Assembly: GCA_947499715.1 (NCBI GenBank)
Contig: CANMPL010000009.1
Location: 1-64,000, forward strand
Direction of reading: 5' to 3'
DNA length: 64,000 bases
Origin: an uncultured Paracoccaceae bacterium
Lineage (GTDB): Bacteria > Pseudomonadota > Alphaproteobacteria > Rhodobacterales > Rhodobacteraceae
Part shown: piece after piece, positions 34,738 through 42,649 of the stretch
Layout: every line of letters starts with the position of its first letter
How positions within the stretch are numbered: position 1 is the first letter of the stretch
Program-made: the position numbers and the translations under genes
Notes under the pieces: generated by a model
Told to the model about the DNA's origin: nothing
Database searches by the model: none
The model's input: the letters and a program-made list of their open reading frames with translations, nothing else

Positions 34738-35829
34738 ATGCCCGCTAAAATCCCCGCCACCGTTGTCACCGGCTTTCTGGGCGCGGGCAAAACCACGCTG
34801 ATCCGCCACATGCTGCAAAATGCAGACGGCCGCCGCATCGCCCTGATCATCAATGAATTCGGCGACCTTGGCGTCGACGGCGACATCCTCAAAGGCTGCG
34901 GCGATGAAACCTGCCGCGAAGAAGACGTGGTTGAACTGTCCAACGGCTGCATCTGCTGCACCGTGGCTGACGATTTCATCCCGACCATGGAAAAGCTGCT
35001 GGCCCGCGAAGACGCGCCCGATCACATCGTGATTGAGACCTCTGGCCTCGCCCTGCCGCAGCCGCTGGTCCGCGCCTTCAACTGGCCCGGCATTTCCACC
35101 AAGGTCACCGTCGACGGCGTGGTCACCGTGGTTGACGGCAAGGCGGTGAACGACGGCCAATTTGCCCACAACCTCGCCGCCATCGACGCCCAGCGCGCCG
35201 CGGACGACAACCTTGACCACGAAACACCCCTGTCAGAGCTGTTCGAAGATCAGATCGCCTGCGCCGACATGATCGTGGTCAACAAAACCGACCTGCTGTC
35301 AGAGGCTGAGGCCGACACCCTCACCGGCAAACTCAAAACCGACAGCCGCGCGGGCGTGCAGGTCGTGCGCACCGCCATGGGCGCACTGCCCGTTGATGTG
35401 CTCTTGGGCCAAGGCATCGGCGCCGAATCCGATCTCGACGCCCGGCACGAGGTTCACCATCACCACCACCATGATGATGACCACGAGGACGATCATCACC
35501 ACGACCATGAACACGAACACGGTCGCACGATTGAACACGCGCATTCGCACGATGAGTTCGAATCCTTCATCGTCTCCCGCCCCGAAATCGCCGATGCGAC
35601 CGCCTTTGCCGAACAGGTCGCAGACGTCATCCGCGCCCACAACATCCTGCGCCTCAAGGGCTTTGCCGCCGTCGCGGGCAAACCCATGCGCCTGACCCTG
35701 CAAGCCGTCGGCCCGCGCGTTGATACCTACTTCGACGGCCCCCTGACCGGCCCCCGCGAAACCCGGCTGGTTGTCATCGGCGAGGCAGGCCTTGACCAAG
35801 CGGCGATCACCACCGCCCTTTCGGCATGA
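34738..35829 (+). CDS. cobW: CobW, metal-chaperone GTPase of the cobalamin pathway
   Basis: 363 aa COG0523 GTPase. P-loop GAGKTT (15-20), the metal-binding CxCC motif as GCICC (Cys71, 73, 74), ESSGLALPQP-like switch (seen as IETSGLALPQP), and NKTDLL for guanine specificity. A long His/Asp-rich loop (about residues 236-265, HHHHHHDDDHEDDHHHDHEH) precedes the C-terminal CobW domain. It is thought to deliver Co2+ to the CobN chelatase, which is encoded two genes downstream. Confidence 0.94.
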   Translation: MPAKIPATVVTGFLGAGKTTLIRHMLQNADGRRIALIINEFGDLGVDGDILKGCGDETCREEDVVELSNGCICCTVADDFIPTMEKLLAREDAPDHIVIETSGLALPQPLVRAFNWPGISTKVTVDGVVTVVDGKAVNDGQFAHNLAAIDAQRAADDNLDHETPLSELFEDQIACADMIVVNKTDLLSEAEADTLTGKLKTDSRAGVQVVRTAMGALPVDVLLGQGIGAESDLDARHEVHHHHHHDDDHEDDHHHDHEHEHGRTIEHAHSHDEFESFIVSRPEIADATAFAEQVADVIRAHNILRLKGFAAVAGKPMRLTLQAVGPRVDTYFDGPLTGPRETRLVVIGEAGLDQAAITTALSA

Positions 35830-36278
35830 TCATCGTCGCGCGCGGCGACCCGCACCACCCACAGGCCACCGCGCTGCTACACGCCAGCCACGCCCTGATG
35901 CAAAGCCTCTTCCCGCCCGAGGATAACTTCTATCTCGACATCAACGACCTGACCGCCGACCACATCCGTTTCTTCATCGCCCGCGAGGGCGACAGCGTGC
36001 TGGGCACCGGTGCCCTCGCCCTCAAGGATGGCTACGGGGAGGTCAAATCGATGTTCGTCTCCGAAGCCGCCCGTGGTCGCGGCGTCGCCGACGCGCTCTT
36101 GCGCCAGATCGAGGATGAAGCCCGCGCCGAGGCCCTGCCAATCCTCAAACTCGAAACCGGAAACGTCCTTCACGCCGCCCACAGGCTCTACCGCCGCCAT
36201 GGTTTTGTCGATTGCGGCGTCTTCGGCGATTACGTCGCGGCCAAATCCTCGATCTTCATGGAAAAACCACTGACATGA
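35826..36278 (+). CDS. GNAT-family N-acetyltransferase
   Basis: 150 aa, coupled to cobW by ATGA. GNAT fold with the acetyl-CoA loop in VSEAARGRGVADALL (RGxGxA) and the C-terminal RLYRRHGFVDCG segment. Substrate unknown. Its position between cobW and cobN, inside the riboswitch-led unit, could mean a role in the pathway or mere hitch-hiking; there is no sequence evidence for either. Confidence 0.85.
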   Translation: MIIVARGDPHHPQATALLHASHALMQSLFPPEDNFYLDINDLTADHIRFFIAREGDSVLGTGALALKDGYGEVKSMFVSEAARGRGVADALLRQIEDEARAEALPILKLETGNVLHAAHRLYRRHGFVDCGVFGDYVAAKSSIFMEKPLT

Positions 36279-36287
36279 CCCCCCCTG

Positions 36288-36345
36288 CTTCTTTTGGCCA
36301 AAAATATCCCGGGGGGGTCGCGCAGCGACGGGGGCTGGCCCCCTT
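36288..36345 (+). repeat. Dispersed repeat, G-rich variant, upstream of cobN
   Basis: CTTCTTTTGGCCAAAAATAT is followed by CCC, GGGGGGGTCGCGCAGCGAC and a hairpin GGGGGC-TG-GCCCCC. It fills the 82-base gap between the acetyltransferase and cobN. The copy inside cobN (37817) is of this variant. Confidence 0.8.
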
Positions 36346-36360
36346 GCAAGGTCACCGCTA

Positions 36361-39300
36361 ATGCACCTGCTCGCCGCCACACCCGGACAGATCGACGACG
36401 GCAAGGAACCGGTTGACCTCGGCCAAACCCCCGCCGACGTCGTCTTCATTTCCGCCGCCGATACAGAGCTTGCTGCCTTGGCAGAGGCGCGCGCAGCGAT
36501 GGAGGCCCCCCCGACCCTGCGGCTCGCCAATATGATGCACCTTCAGCACCCCATGTCGGTCGATCTGCATCTTGACGGTTGCGCCAGCAAGTCGCGCCTC
36601 GTCGTGGCCCGCGTGCTCGGCGGCATGGGTTATTGGACTTACGGCGTCACCCAATACGCCGCCCGCCTCCGCGAGGCGGGCGTGCCCCTCGCCCTGCTGC
36701 CCGGTGATGACAAACCCGACCCCGATCTGCGCAGCCTTTCCACCGTCACCGACGCCGACTACGACGCGCTCTGGGCCTACCTCGTCGAAGGCGGTCCGCA
36801 AAATGCCACGCTTTTCATCGACTATTGCGCCGCCATCATCAATAATACCGATAAACCGGCCACGGCCAGCCCGCTGCTGCGCGCCGGTGTCTACTGGCCC
36901 GGTGGCGGCATTGCGGACCTGTCGACCGCGCAGGAGACCTGGACACCTGACGCCCCCATCGTCCCGATCATCTTCTACCGTGCGCTGGTGCAGGGCGGCG
37001 GGCTGAACCCGATCAACCGTCTCACCAAATCGCTCCTGCGTGCGGGCCTCAACCCGCTGCCAATCTTTGTGGCCTCGCTCAAAGACCCCGTCTCAACCGC
37101 CACCCTTGCACAGCTCTTCGCCCAAGCCCCGCCAGAGGTGATCCTCAACTGCACCGCCTTTGCCACCGGCTCCCCCCAAGACGGCGATGACAGCCCCACA
37201 AACCCGCTACTCGCCAACGGCGCGCCTGTGTTTCAGGTCATCCTCTCCGGCTCCTCACAAACCGCTTGGGCCGACAACATCCAAGGCCTCTCCGCCCGTG
37301 ACATCGCGATGAATGTCGCCCTGCCAGAAGTTGACGGCCGCATCCTGTCCCGTGCCGTCTCCTTCAAATCCGAAGCCTTCTTTGACGACGCCACCGAATG
37401 CCCGATCGCCACCTACCAGGGCGTTGGCGACCGCATCGATTTCGTCACCCAATTGGCCAGAAACTGGGCCGACCTGCGCCGCAAAGCCCCCAAAGACCGC
37501 AAGATCGCGCTGATCCTCGCCAATTACCCCAACAAAGACGGCCGCCTCGCCAATGGCGTCGGCCTCGACACCCCCGCCGCCACGGTCCACGTGATGAACC
37601 TGCTGGCGGGGGCAGGCTATACGACAACGCCCCCCGCAGACGCGCAGACCTTGATGGACCAGCTCATGGCCGGCCCCACCAACTGGCTCACCGACCGCGC
37701 CGATAAGGCGGGCGGTGAAACCCTGCCGCTTTCCTCCTACGAAACCCACCTCGCCCACCTGCCATGGGCGGCAAAGGAACAACTCTCTGACCGCTGGGGC
37801 GCCCCGACTGACGACCCTTTCTTTGGTTCCGAAATATCCCAGGGGGAGGCGCAGCCGGGGGACAGCGTCCCCCAACCCGGTTTCAAACTCTCGCTACATT
37901 CCTTCGGAAATGTCGTTGTGGGCCTGCAACCGGCGCGCGGCTATAACATCGACCCGACCGACACCTACCACTCCCCCGATCTGGTCCCGCCGCATAACTA
38001 TCTGGCCTTCTACCACTGGCTACGTCACCACTGGGGCGCGGATGCCATCGTTCACATGGGCAAACACGGCAACCTTGAATGGCTGCCCGGCAAGGCGCTC
38101 GCGCTGGACGCGGAAAGCTGGCCGGAAATCGCCCTTGGCCCGATGCCCCACGTCTACCCCTTCATCGTCAACGACCCCGGCGAAGGCACCCAGGCCAAAC
38201 GCCGCGCAGCGGGGGTGATCATCGACCACCTGACCCCGCCCCTGACCCGTGCCGAAACCTACGGCCCTCTGCGCGACCTCGAAGCCCTGGTCGACGAATA
38301 TTACGAAGCCGCAGGCGTCGACCCCCGCCGCATCGACCACTTGCGCCGCGAGATCCTGTCGCTGTCAGACGTCACCGGCCTTTCCAAAGATGCCGCCTTC
38401 ACCGGCGATCAGGACGGCGATCTGGCAAAGCTCGACGCCTACCTCTGCGAGTTGAAAGAGGCGCAGATCAGGGATGGCTTGCACATCTTCGGCCAATCCC
38501 CCACAGGCCAGCAGGAAACCGATCTGGCTATCGCGCTGGCCCGGATTCCGCGTGGCGACGGCAAGGGCAAGAACGCCTCGCTCCTGCGCGCATTGGCCGC
38601 TGACCTTGGCATCACCATCGACCCGCTTGATTGCGACATGGCGGCCCCGGCTCCCGAAAAACCGGACGCCATCTCAGGCGGCACATGGCGCACGAATGGC
38701 GACACGGTCGAACGGCTCGAAGACCTGTCCCAGATGCTGATCCGGGACGGTGGGTGGGGCGTCTCGGGCGTTAGCCCGACAGCGTCCGCCCCCGTCCTGG
38801 GTGAAATCCGCAACCATATCCTGCCCACAATCGCCCAATGCGGCATCACCGAAAGCGCCAATATCCTGCGCGCCCTTGATGGCCGCGCGATCCCGCCCGG
38901 CCCCTCCGGCGCGCCAACCCGTGGCCGCCTTGATACCCTGCCCACCGGCAAGAACTTCTACTCCGTCGACAGCCGCGCCGTGCCGACCCCCACCGCTTGG
39001 GCGCTGGGGTGGAAATCCGCCAACCTGCTGATCGAAAAGCACCTGCAAGACCATGGCGACTGGCCCCGCACGATGCTGCTGACCGCATGGGGCACCGCCA
39101 ACATGCGCACAGGCGGCGATGACATCGCCCAAGCGCTGGCCTTGATGGGGTGCAAACCCACGTGGGACGCCGCCAACAGGCGCGTGACGGGTTTTGAGGT
39201 TATTCCCCACACCACCCTCGGCCGCCCGCGCGTTGATGTCACACTGCGCATCTCTGGCTTCTTCCGCGATGCATTTCCGCAGTTGATCGCACTGGTGGAC

Positions 39301-40077
39301 AGCGCCGCCCGCAAGGTCCAATCCCTAGATGAACCGGCTGATCTGAACCCCGCCGCCGCCCGTGCCGCAGCGGGCGAAAACCAATCCCGCGTCTTCGGCT
39401 CCAAACCCGGCGCATATGGCGCAGGCTTGCAGGCCATGATCGACGAACAGCTCTGGGCCTCCAAGGCCGATCTGGCAGAGGCCTATCTGCAATGGGGATC
39501 CTACGCCTACAACGCCCGCGCCGAAGGCAAACAGGACCGCGCGGCCTTTGAAACAAGGCTCAAACAGACCGAAGCCATCGTCCAAAATCAAGACAACCGC
39601 GAACACGATATCCTTGATTCAGACGACTACTACCAATTCGAAGGCGGCGCGGCTGCAGCCGTCTCAACCCTGCAAGGCACCGACCGCCCGATCTATCACA
39701 ACGACCATTCGCGCCCTGAACGCCCGGTAATCCGCACATTGGATGATGAGATTGGCCGCGTCGTCCGGTCCCGTGTGGTGAACCCCAAATGGATCGACGG
39801 GGTCAAACGCCACGGCTACAAGGGCGCGTTCGAAATGGCTGCGACCGTGGACTATCTCTTTGCCTTTGCCGCCACGACCGGGGCTGTGCGCAATCATCAC
39901 TTTGATCTGGTGGAAGAGGCTTACCTCGCCGATGACGCCACCCGCGACTTCATCGCCGATGTGAACGCCCCCGCGCTCCGCGACATCGCCGCGCGCCTGT
40001 CCGAGGCAATCGACCGTGGTCTGTGGACACCCAAGTCAAACTCGGCCCGCGCGCGCATTGCAGGTCTGTTAAACTAG
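36361..40077 (+). CDS. cobN: Cobaltochelatase large subunit CobN
   Basis: 1238 aa, CobN/BchH/ChlH family. It binds hydrogenobyrinate a,c-diamide and, with CobS and CobT (not in this window), inserts Co2+ using ATP. Typical segments: LHLDGCASKSRLVVARVLGG, VHMGKHGNLEWLPGKALAL, DNREHDILDSDDYYQFEGG and the C-terminal PKSNSARARIAGLL. At about residues 486-507 it contains FFGSEISQGEAQPGDSVPQP, which is the translation of a dispersed repeat inserted in frame. The rest is collinear with the family, so the enzyme is probably active. Confidence 0.95.
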   Translation: MHLLAATPGQIDDGKEPVDLGQTPADVVFISAADTELAALAEARAAMEAPPTLRLANMMHLQHPMSVDLHLDGCASKSRLVVARVLGGMGYWTYGVTQYAARLREAGVPLALLPGDDKPDPDLRSLSTVTDADYDALWAYLVEGGPQNATLFIDYCAAIINNTDKPATASPLLRAGVYWPGGGIADLSTAQETWTPDAPIVPIIFYRALVQGGGLNPINRLTKSLLRAGLNPLPIFVASLKDPVSTATLAQLFAQAPPEVILNCTAFATGSPQDGDDSPTNPLLANGAPVFQVILSGSSQTAWADNIQGLSARDIAMNVALPEVDGRILSRAVSFKSEAFFDDATECPIATYQGVGDRIDFVTQLARNWADLRRKAPKDRKIALILANYPNKDGRLANGVGLDTPAATVHVMNLLAGAGYTTTPPADAQTLMDQLMAGPTNWLTDRADKAGGETLPLSSYETHLAHLPWAAKEQLSDRWGAPTDDPFFGSEISQGEAQPGDSVPQPGFKLSLHSFGNVVVGLQPARGYNIDPTDTYHSPDLVPPHNYLAFYHWLRHHWGADAIVHMGKHGNLEWLPGKALALDAESWPEIALGPMPHVYPFIVNDPGEGTQAKRRAAGVIIDHLTPPLTRAETYGPLRDLEALVDEYYEAAGVDPRRIDHLRREILSLSDVTGLSKDAAFTGDQDGDLAKLDAYLCELKEAQIRDGLHIFGQSPTGQQETDLAIALARIPRGDGKGKNASLLRALAADLGITIDPLDCDMAAPAPEKPDAISGGTWRTNGDTVERLEDLSQMLIRDGGWGVSGVSPTASAPVLGEIRNHILPTIAQCGITESANILRALDGRAIPPGPSGAPTRGRLDTLPTGKNFYSVDSRAVPTPTAWALGWKSANLLIEKHLQDHGDWPRTMLLTAWGTANMRTGGDDIAQALALMGCKPTWDAANRRVTGFEVIPHTTLGRPRVDVTLRISGFFRDAFPQLIALVDSAARKVQSLDEPADLNPAAARAAAGENQSRVFGSKPGAYGAGLQAMIDEQLWASKADLAEAYLQWGSYAYNARAEGKQDRAAFETRLKQTEAIVQNQDNREHDILDSDDYYQFEGGAAAAVSTLQGTDRPIYHNDHSRPERPVIRTLDDEIGRVVRSRVVNPKWIDGVKRHGYKGAFEMAATVDYLFAFAATTGAVRNHHFDLVEEAYLADDATRDFIADVNAPALRDIAARLSEAIDRGLWTPKSNSARARIAGLLN
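37817..37876 (+). repeat. Dispersed repeat inserted in frame within cobN
   Basis: CTTTCTTTGGTTCCGAAATA, then TCCCAGGGGGAGGCGCAGCC, then the perfect hairpin GGGGGAC-AGC-GTCCCCC. It matches the G-rich variant at 36288. In the cobN frame it has no stop and adds about 20 residues in a surface-type Pro/Gly/Gln-rich loop between PTDDP and GFKLSLHSFGNVVVG. Confidence 0.8.
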
Positions 40078-40145
40078 ATCCCGGCCGCCATGGCAGCCAC
40101 GCCCAGATAGCTCAGGAACAACCCCAATACCGCGAACTTCATCAT
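40074..40145 (-). CDS. Putative 23-aa membrane microprotein A
   Basis: 23 codons starting ATGATGAAG; the peptide begins MMKFAVLGLFLSYLGVAAM and ends AAGI. Minus strand, its stop overlaps the cobN stop by 3 bases. A ribosome site (GGGAGTGTGAG) precedes the start. The peptide is one hydrophobic helix. It aligns without gaps to the neighbouring ORF at 40227-40295: shared positions include VL.LF..Y.G.AA.A.G. Because the DNA differs much more than the protein pattern, coding conservation is likely. Function unknown. Confidence 0.6.
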   Translation of the reverse strand: MMKFAVLGLFLSYLGVAAMAAGI

Positions 40146-40226
40146 ATCTCACACTCCCATTTCTGCGGCGGGTGTAGGACAAGACAGTATCGTCAGATCA
40201 GGGGAATAAGCGCGCGTGCGGCCCCG

Positions 40227-40295
40227 TTACAGACCCGTCGCAAGCGCGGCAGTTCCAACGTAGGTCGCAAACAGGCAAAGGACAAAGATACGCAT
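40227..40295 (-). CDS. Putative 22-aa membrane microprotein B
   Basis: 22 codons; the peptide begins MRIFVLCLFATYVGTAAL and ends ATGL. It is a paralogue of microprotein A, 81 bases upstream of it on the same strand, so the two probably form a tiny operon between cobN and cobO. It is a single hydrophobic helix with one basic residue at the N-terminus. The ribosome site is only AAGAAAG-like. I know no described family with this sequence. Confidence 0.55.
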   Translation of the reverse strand: MRIFVLCLFATYVGTAALATGL

Positions 40296-40442
40296 TTGTT
40301 TTCTTTCTTTTCTTCTTGGCGTCAGCGGCTGCTTCTCCCGCTGTTGGAAAGGTCATAGCGAACCTACCGGCCACAGGTTAAACTTTCGTGGCCACCCAGC
40401 CGCAAATCCACAAAAACTGCGACCCTCGCGCCACAGTGCAGG
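40296..40442. other. Region upstream of the microproteins
   Basis: On the minus strand this holds a CAGCGG...CCGCTG hairpin (about 40323-40343) and a purine-rich run (AAGAAGAAAAGAAAG) just before the start of microprotein B. A promoter should lie near 40370-40420 but no clear -35/-10 pair is seen. Confidence 0.35.
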
Positions 40443-40500
40443 CTTCGGGACGGTGGGCGGGGCGCATTGGACGCAGTCCAATAGCGGCGCGCGTCGTCCG
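40443..40500 (+). repeat. Dispersed repeat, right module only
   Basis: CTTCGGGACGGTGGGCGGGG, CGC, the hairpin ATTGGAC-GCA-GTCCAAT and AGCGGCGCGCGTCGTCC. No left module is present here, which shows that the two modules can occur separately. Confidence 0.85.
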
Positions 40501-40556
40501 CCACATTTACCCTTCCCCTCAGACCCGCTACACCAACCCCAAAGGGGGATCCCACC

Positions 40557-41165
40557 ATGACCGAAGATACCGACCGCCACGCCACCAAAATGGCCAAGAA
40601 AAAGGCCGCCCGCGATAAGATCATGGCGACCAAGACCGACAAAAAAGGTCTGATCATCGTCCATACCGGCAAGGGCAAAGGTAAATCCTCTGCCGCCTTT
40701 GGCATGATCTTCCGCTGCATTGCCCACGATATGAAATGCGCCGTGGTGCAGTTCATCAAGGGTGGCATGTCCACCGGCGAACGTGACCTGATCCTTGGCA
40801 AGTTTTCCGACACCTGCGCCTTTCACACCATGGGCGAAGGCTTCACCTGGGAAACCCAGGACAAGACCCGCGACACCGAAATGGCTCAAGCCGCATGGGC
40901 CAAGGCCAAAGAACTGATTTTGGACGAGGCCAACCACATGGTCCTGCTGGACGAGATCAATATCGCCATCCGCTACGACTATGTTGATATCGCCGAGGTG
41001 GTCGAATTCCTCGCCACCCAAAAACCCGATATGACCCATGTGGTCCTGACCGGCCGCAACGCCCATGATGACCTGATCGAAATCGCCGATCTGGTGACCG
41101 AGATGGAACTGGTCAAACACCCCTTCCGCTCCGGCATCAAAGCCCAGATCGGGGTCGAATTCTAA
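40557..41165 (+). CDS. cobO: Corrinoid adenosyltransferase
   Basis: 202 aa CobA/CobO/BtuR family. P-loop HTGKGKGKSSAAFG (36-49), VQFIKGGMSTGERDL, DEINIAIRYDYVD and LTGRNAHDDLIEIADLVTEM. It transfers the adenosyl group from ATP to Co(I) of corrinoids to give the coenzyme form. The start has a GGGGGA site upstream. First gene of a plus-strand set continuing with the YrbL-like and Lin0512 genes. Confidence 0.95.
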   Translation: MTEDTDRHATKMAKKKAARDKIMATKTDKKGLIIVHTGKGKGKSSAAFGMIFRCIAHDMKCAVVQFIKGGMSTGERDLILGKFSDTCAFHTMGEGFTWETQDKTRDTEMAQAAWAKAKELILDEANHMVLLDEINIAIRYDYVDIAEVVEFLATQKPDMTHVVLTGRNAHDDLIEIADLVTEMELVKHPFRSGIKAQIGVEF

Positions 41166-41196
41166 GTGATCCCGCACCGGGCAAAAGGGGCCGCTC

Positions 41197-41862
41197 ATGC
41201 TGATGCTTGATGCAAGCCAGGCGCTTGGCGAAGGGCGCGAGCGGGTCATCTATGCCCACCCCAAGGATCCGACCCGGCTGGTCAAAGTCATCAAGCCCCG
41301 TGACAGCAAAAGCTATGCGCGCTTCACCTTTGGCGACATCGTCAAACGCCACTTCCCCGCGACCCGCTGGCGTCCGCTCGCCAAGCAAATGGCGGAATAT
41401 ACCCGGCTGATGCTGTCCCACAAAGATGACCCTGAATTTATTCTGCCCATCAGCCACCTCTACGGGTTCGAACCGACCAATCTGGGGCTGGGCTGTGTCA
41501 CAGAACGGGTCACCGCCCCCGATGGCAGCAATGCCCCCACACTCGAACATCTTCTTGATGATGGCCAACTGACCGATGCCCTGCTCGCCAGCCTCAACAC
41601 CTTTGTGACCGGGCTTTACGATCTCGGCGTCCGCGCCGCTGACCTCAATGCCGGGAACTTTGTCCATGGCCAGCGTCACATCGGGCCAAACACCGCGCCC
41701 CAATGGCTGCTGGTGGATGGCTTTGGCGATTCCCATGCGATCCCGGCGCGGTCCTGGTCCCATTGGACCAACACCATCGGGCTGGACGATTGCTTCAAAC
41801 GGATGAGCCCGCACATCCCACTCCACTGGAACCCCAAGTCGCGACAATTCGAAAGACCCTGA
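41197..41862 (+). CDS. YrbL-like (PhoP regulatory network) kinase-fold protein
   Basis: 221 aa. Atypical protein-kinase-like pattern: LVKVIKPRD as the phosphate-anchor strand, the DLNAGNFVHG catalytic-loop analogue and LLVDGFGD as the DFG-like motif. It resembles the YrbL family found in enterobacteria under PhoP control. Substrate and activity unknown. It starts 31 bases after cobO; the next gene follows by 2 bases, so it is likely in one operon. Confidence 0.8.
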   Translation: MLMLDASQALGEGRERVIYAHPKDPTRLVKVIKPRDSKSYARFTFGDIVKRHFPATRWRPLAKQMAEYTRLMLSHKDDPEFILPISHLYGFEPTNLGLGCVTERVTAPDGSNAPTLEHLLDDGQLTDALLASLNTFVTGLYDLGVRAADLNAGNFVHGQRHIGPNTAPQWLLVDGFGDSHAIPARSWSHWTNTIGLDDCFKRMSPHIPLHWNPKSRQFERP

Positions 41863-41864
41863 AG

Positions 41865-42209
41865 ATGACCAAACGCCGCCTTTTGACAGAATTTGGCATG
41901 GGCACATCGCTGCGCCGCCAAGACTACACCCAAGCTGCGACCCGCGCGATCCAGGACGCGCTGTGGCATAACTCCATCAACCTGGCAGAGCTCTTCGACC
42001 GCCCCAAAACCGACATGCTGATCGACGTCGAAATCGGCGTGCAGCAACCTGATCTCGTCGACACCTCCAAGCTGGCCGACATTTTCCCCTACGGCCAGTT
42101 CACCTTCCACGTGGTCAAAGGCGGCCTTGACGTGCCGCGCCCCGATGGCAAGCCAACCGTCATCGCCAATGTCGCCATCCACGTCGCCTTTGAAATGGAA
42201 ATGTCATGA
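41865..42209 (+). CDS. Lin0512-family protein, first copy
   Basis: 114 aa, start MTKRRLLTEFGMGTSLRRQDY. The pattern EFGMGTSLRRQDYTQAATRAIQDAL followed by IDVEIGVQQP and VKGGLDVPRPDG marks the Lin0512 (Listeria-named) family. It is paralogous to the next gene: GMG..L...DY..AATRAI.DA is shared. No function is known; the family often lies near cobalamin or corrinoid genes, consistent with this site. Confidence 0.8.
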   Translation: MTKRRLLTEFGMGTSLRRQDYTQAATRAIQDALWHNSINLAELFDRPKTDMLIDVEIGVQQPDLVDTSKLADIFPYGQFTFHVVKGGLDVPRPDGKPTVIANVAIHVAFEMEMS

Positions 42210-42556
42210 CAGATCAGCGCTTTATCATCGAAATGGGCATGGGCAACGACCTTTACGGTATGGACTATCAAAAGGCCGCGACCCGCGCCATAGAAGACGC
42301 CATGCGCCATTCATCCATCCCCATGTTCGAGGTTCTGGACATCCCCCACGACCAGATGCGCGTCGCCGTCACCATCGGTGTGCAAGACCCCGCACAACTG
42401 GACACAACCGCACTTGCAGCACATCTGCCGCGTGGACAGGCCACGGTCCGCGCTGTCACCGGCGGGCTAAACTCAACCCATCCGCAAACCGGCAACACCA
42501 TCGTCATCGCCACCGCCGCGATCGAGGCTTTCTTGCCCAATCAGGCCGCCCGCTAA
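42206..42556 (+). CDS. Lin0512-family protein, second copy
   Basis: 116 aa, coupled by ATGA to the first copy. EMGMGNDLYGMDYQKAATRAIEDAM at the N-terminus and VTGGLNSTHPQTGNT in the C-terminal part match the first copy in order. Two tandem divergent copies suggest a heteromeric complex. Function unknown. Confidence 0.8.
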   Translation: MTDQRFIIEMGMGNDLYGMDYQKAATRAIEDAMRHSSIPMFEVLDIPHDQMRVAVTIGVQDPAQLDTTALAAHLPRGQATVRAVTGGLNSTHPQTGNTIVIATAAIEAFLPNQAAR

Positions 42557-42567
42557 CGCCGTCCGCC

Positions 42568-42602
42568 CTTCTTATGGCCAAAAATATCCCCGCCGGAGGC
42601 AA
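42568..42602 (+). repeat. Dispersed repeat, left module, after Lin0512 genes
   Basis: CTTCTTATGGCCAAAAATAT / CCCCGCCGGAGGC, 12 bases after the stop codon. Right module absent. It lies between convergent transcription units. Confidence 0.85.
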
Positions 42603-42649
42603 AACCCGACGCCGGATGGCGGCGGCAAACATCATGTGCGCGTCAGCGC

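Noticed and set aside
35455-35525. His-codon-rich stretch in cobW
   Set aside because: Considered as a DNA repeat; it is the known variable His-rich loop of COG0523 GTPases.
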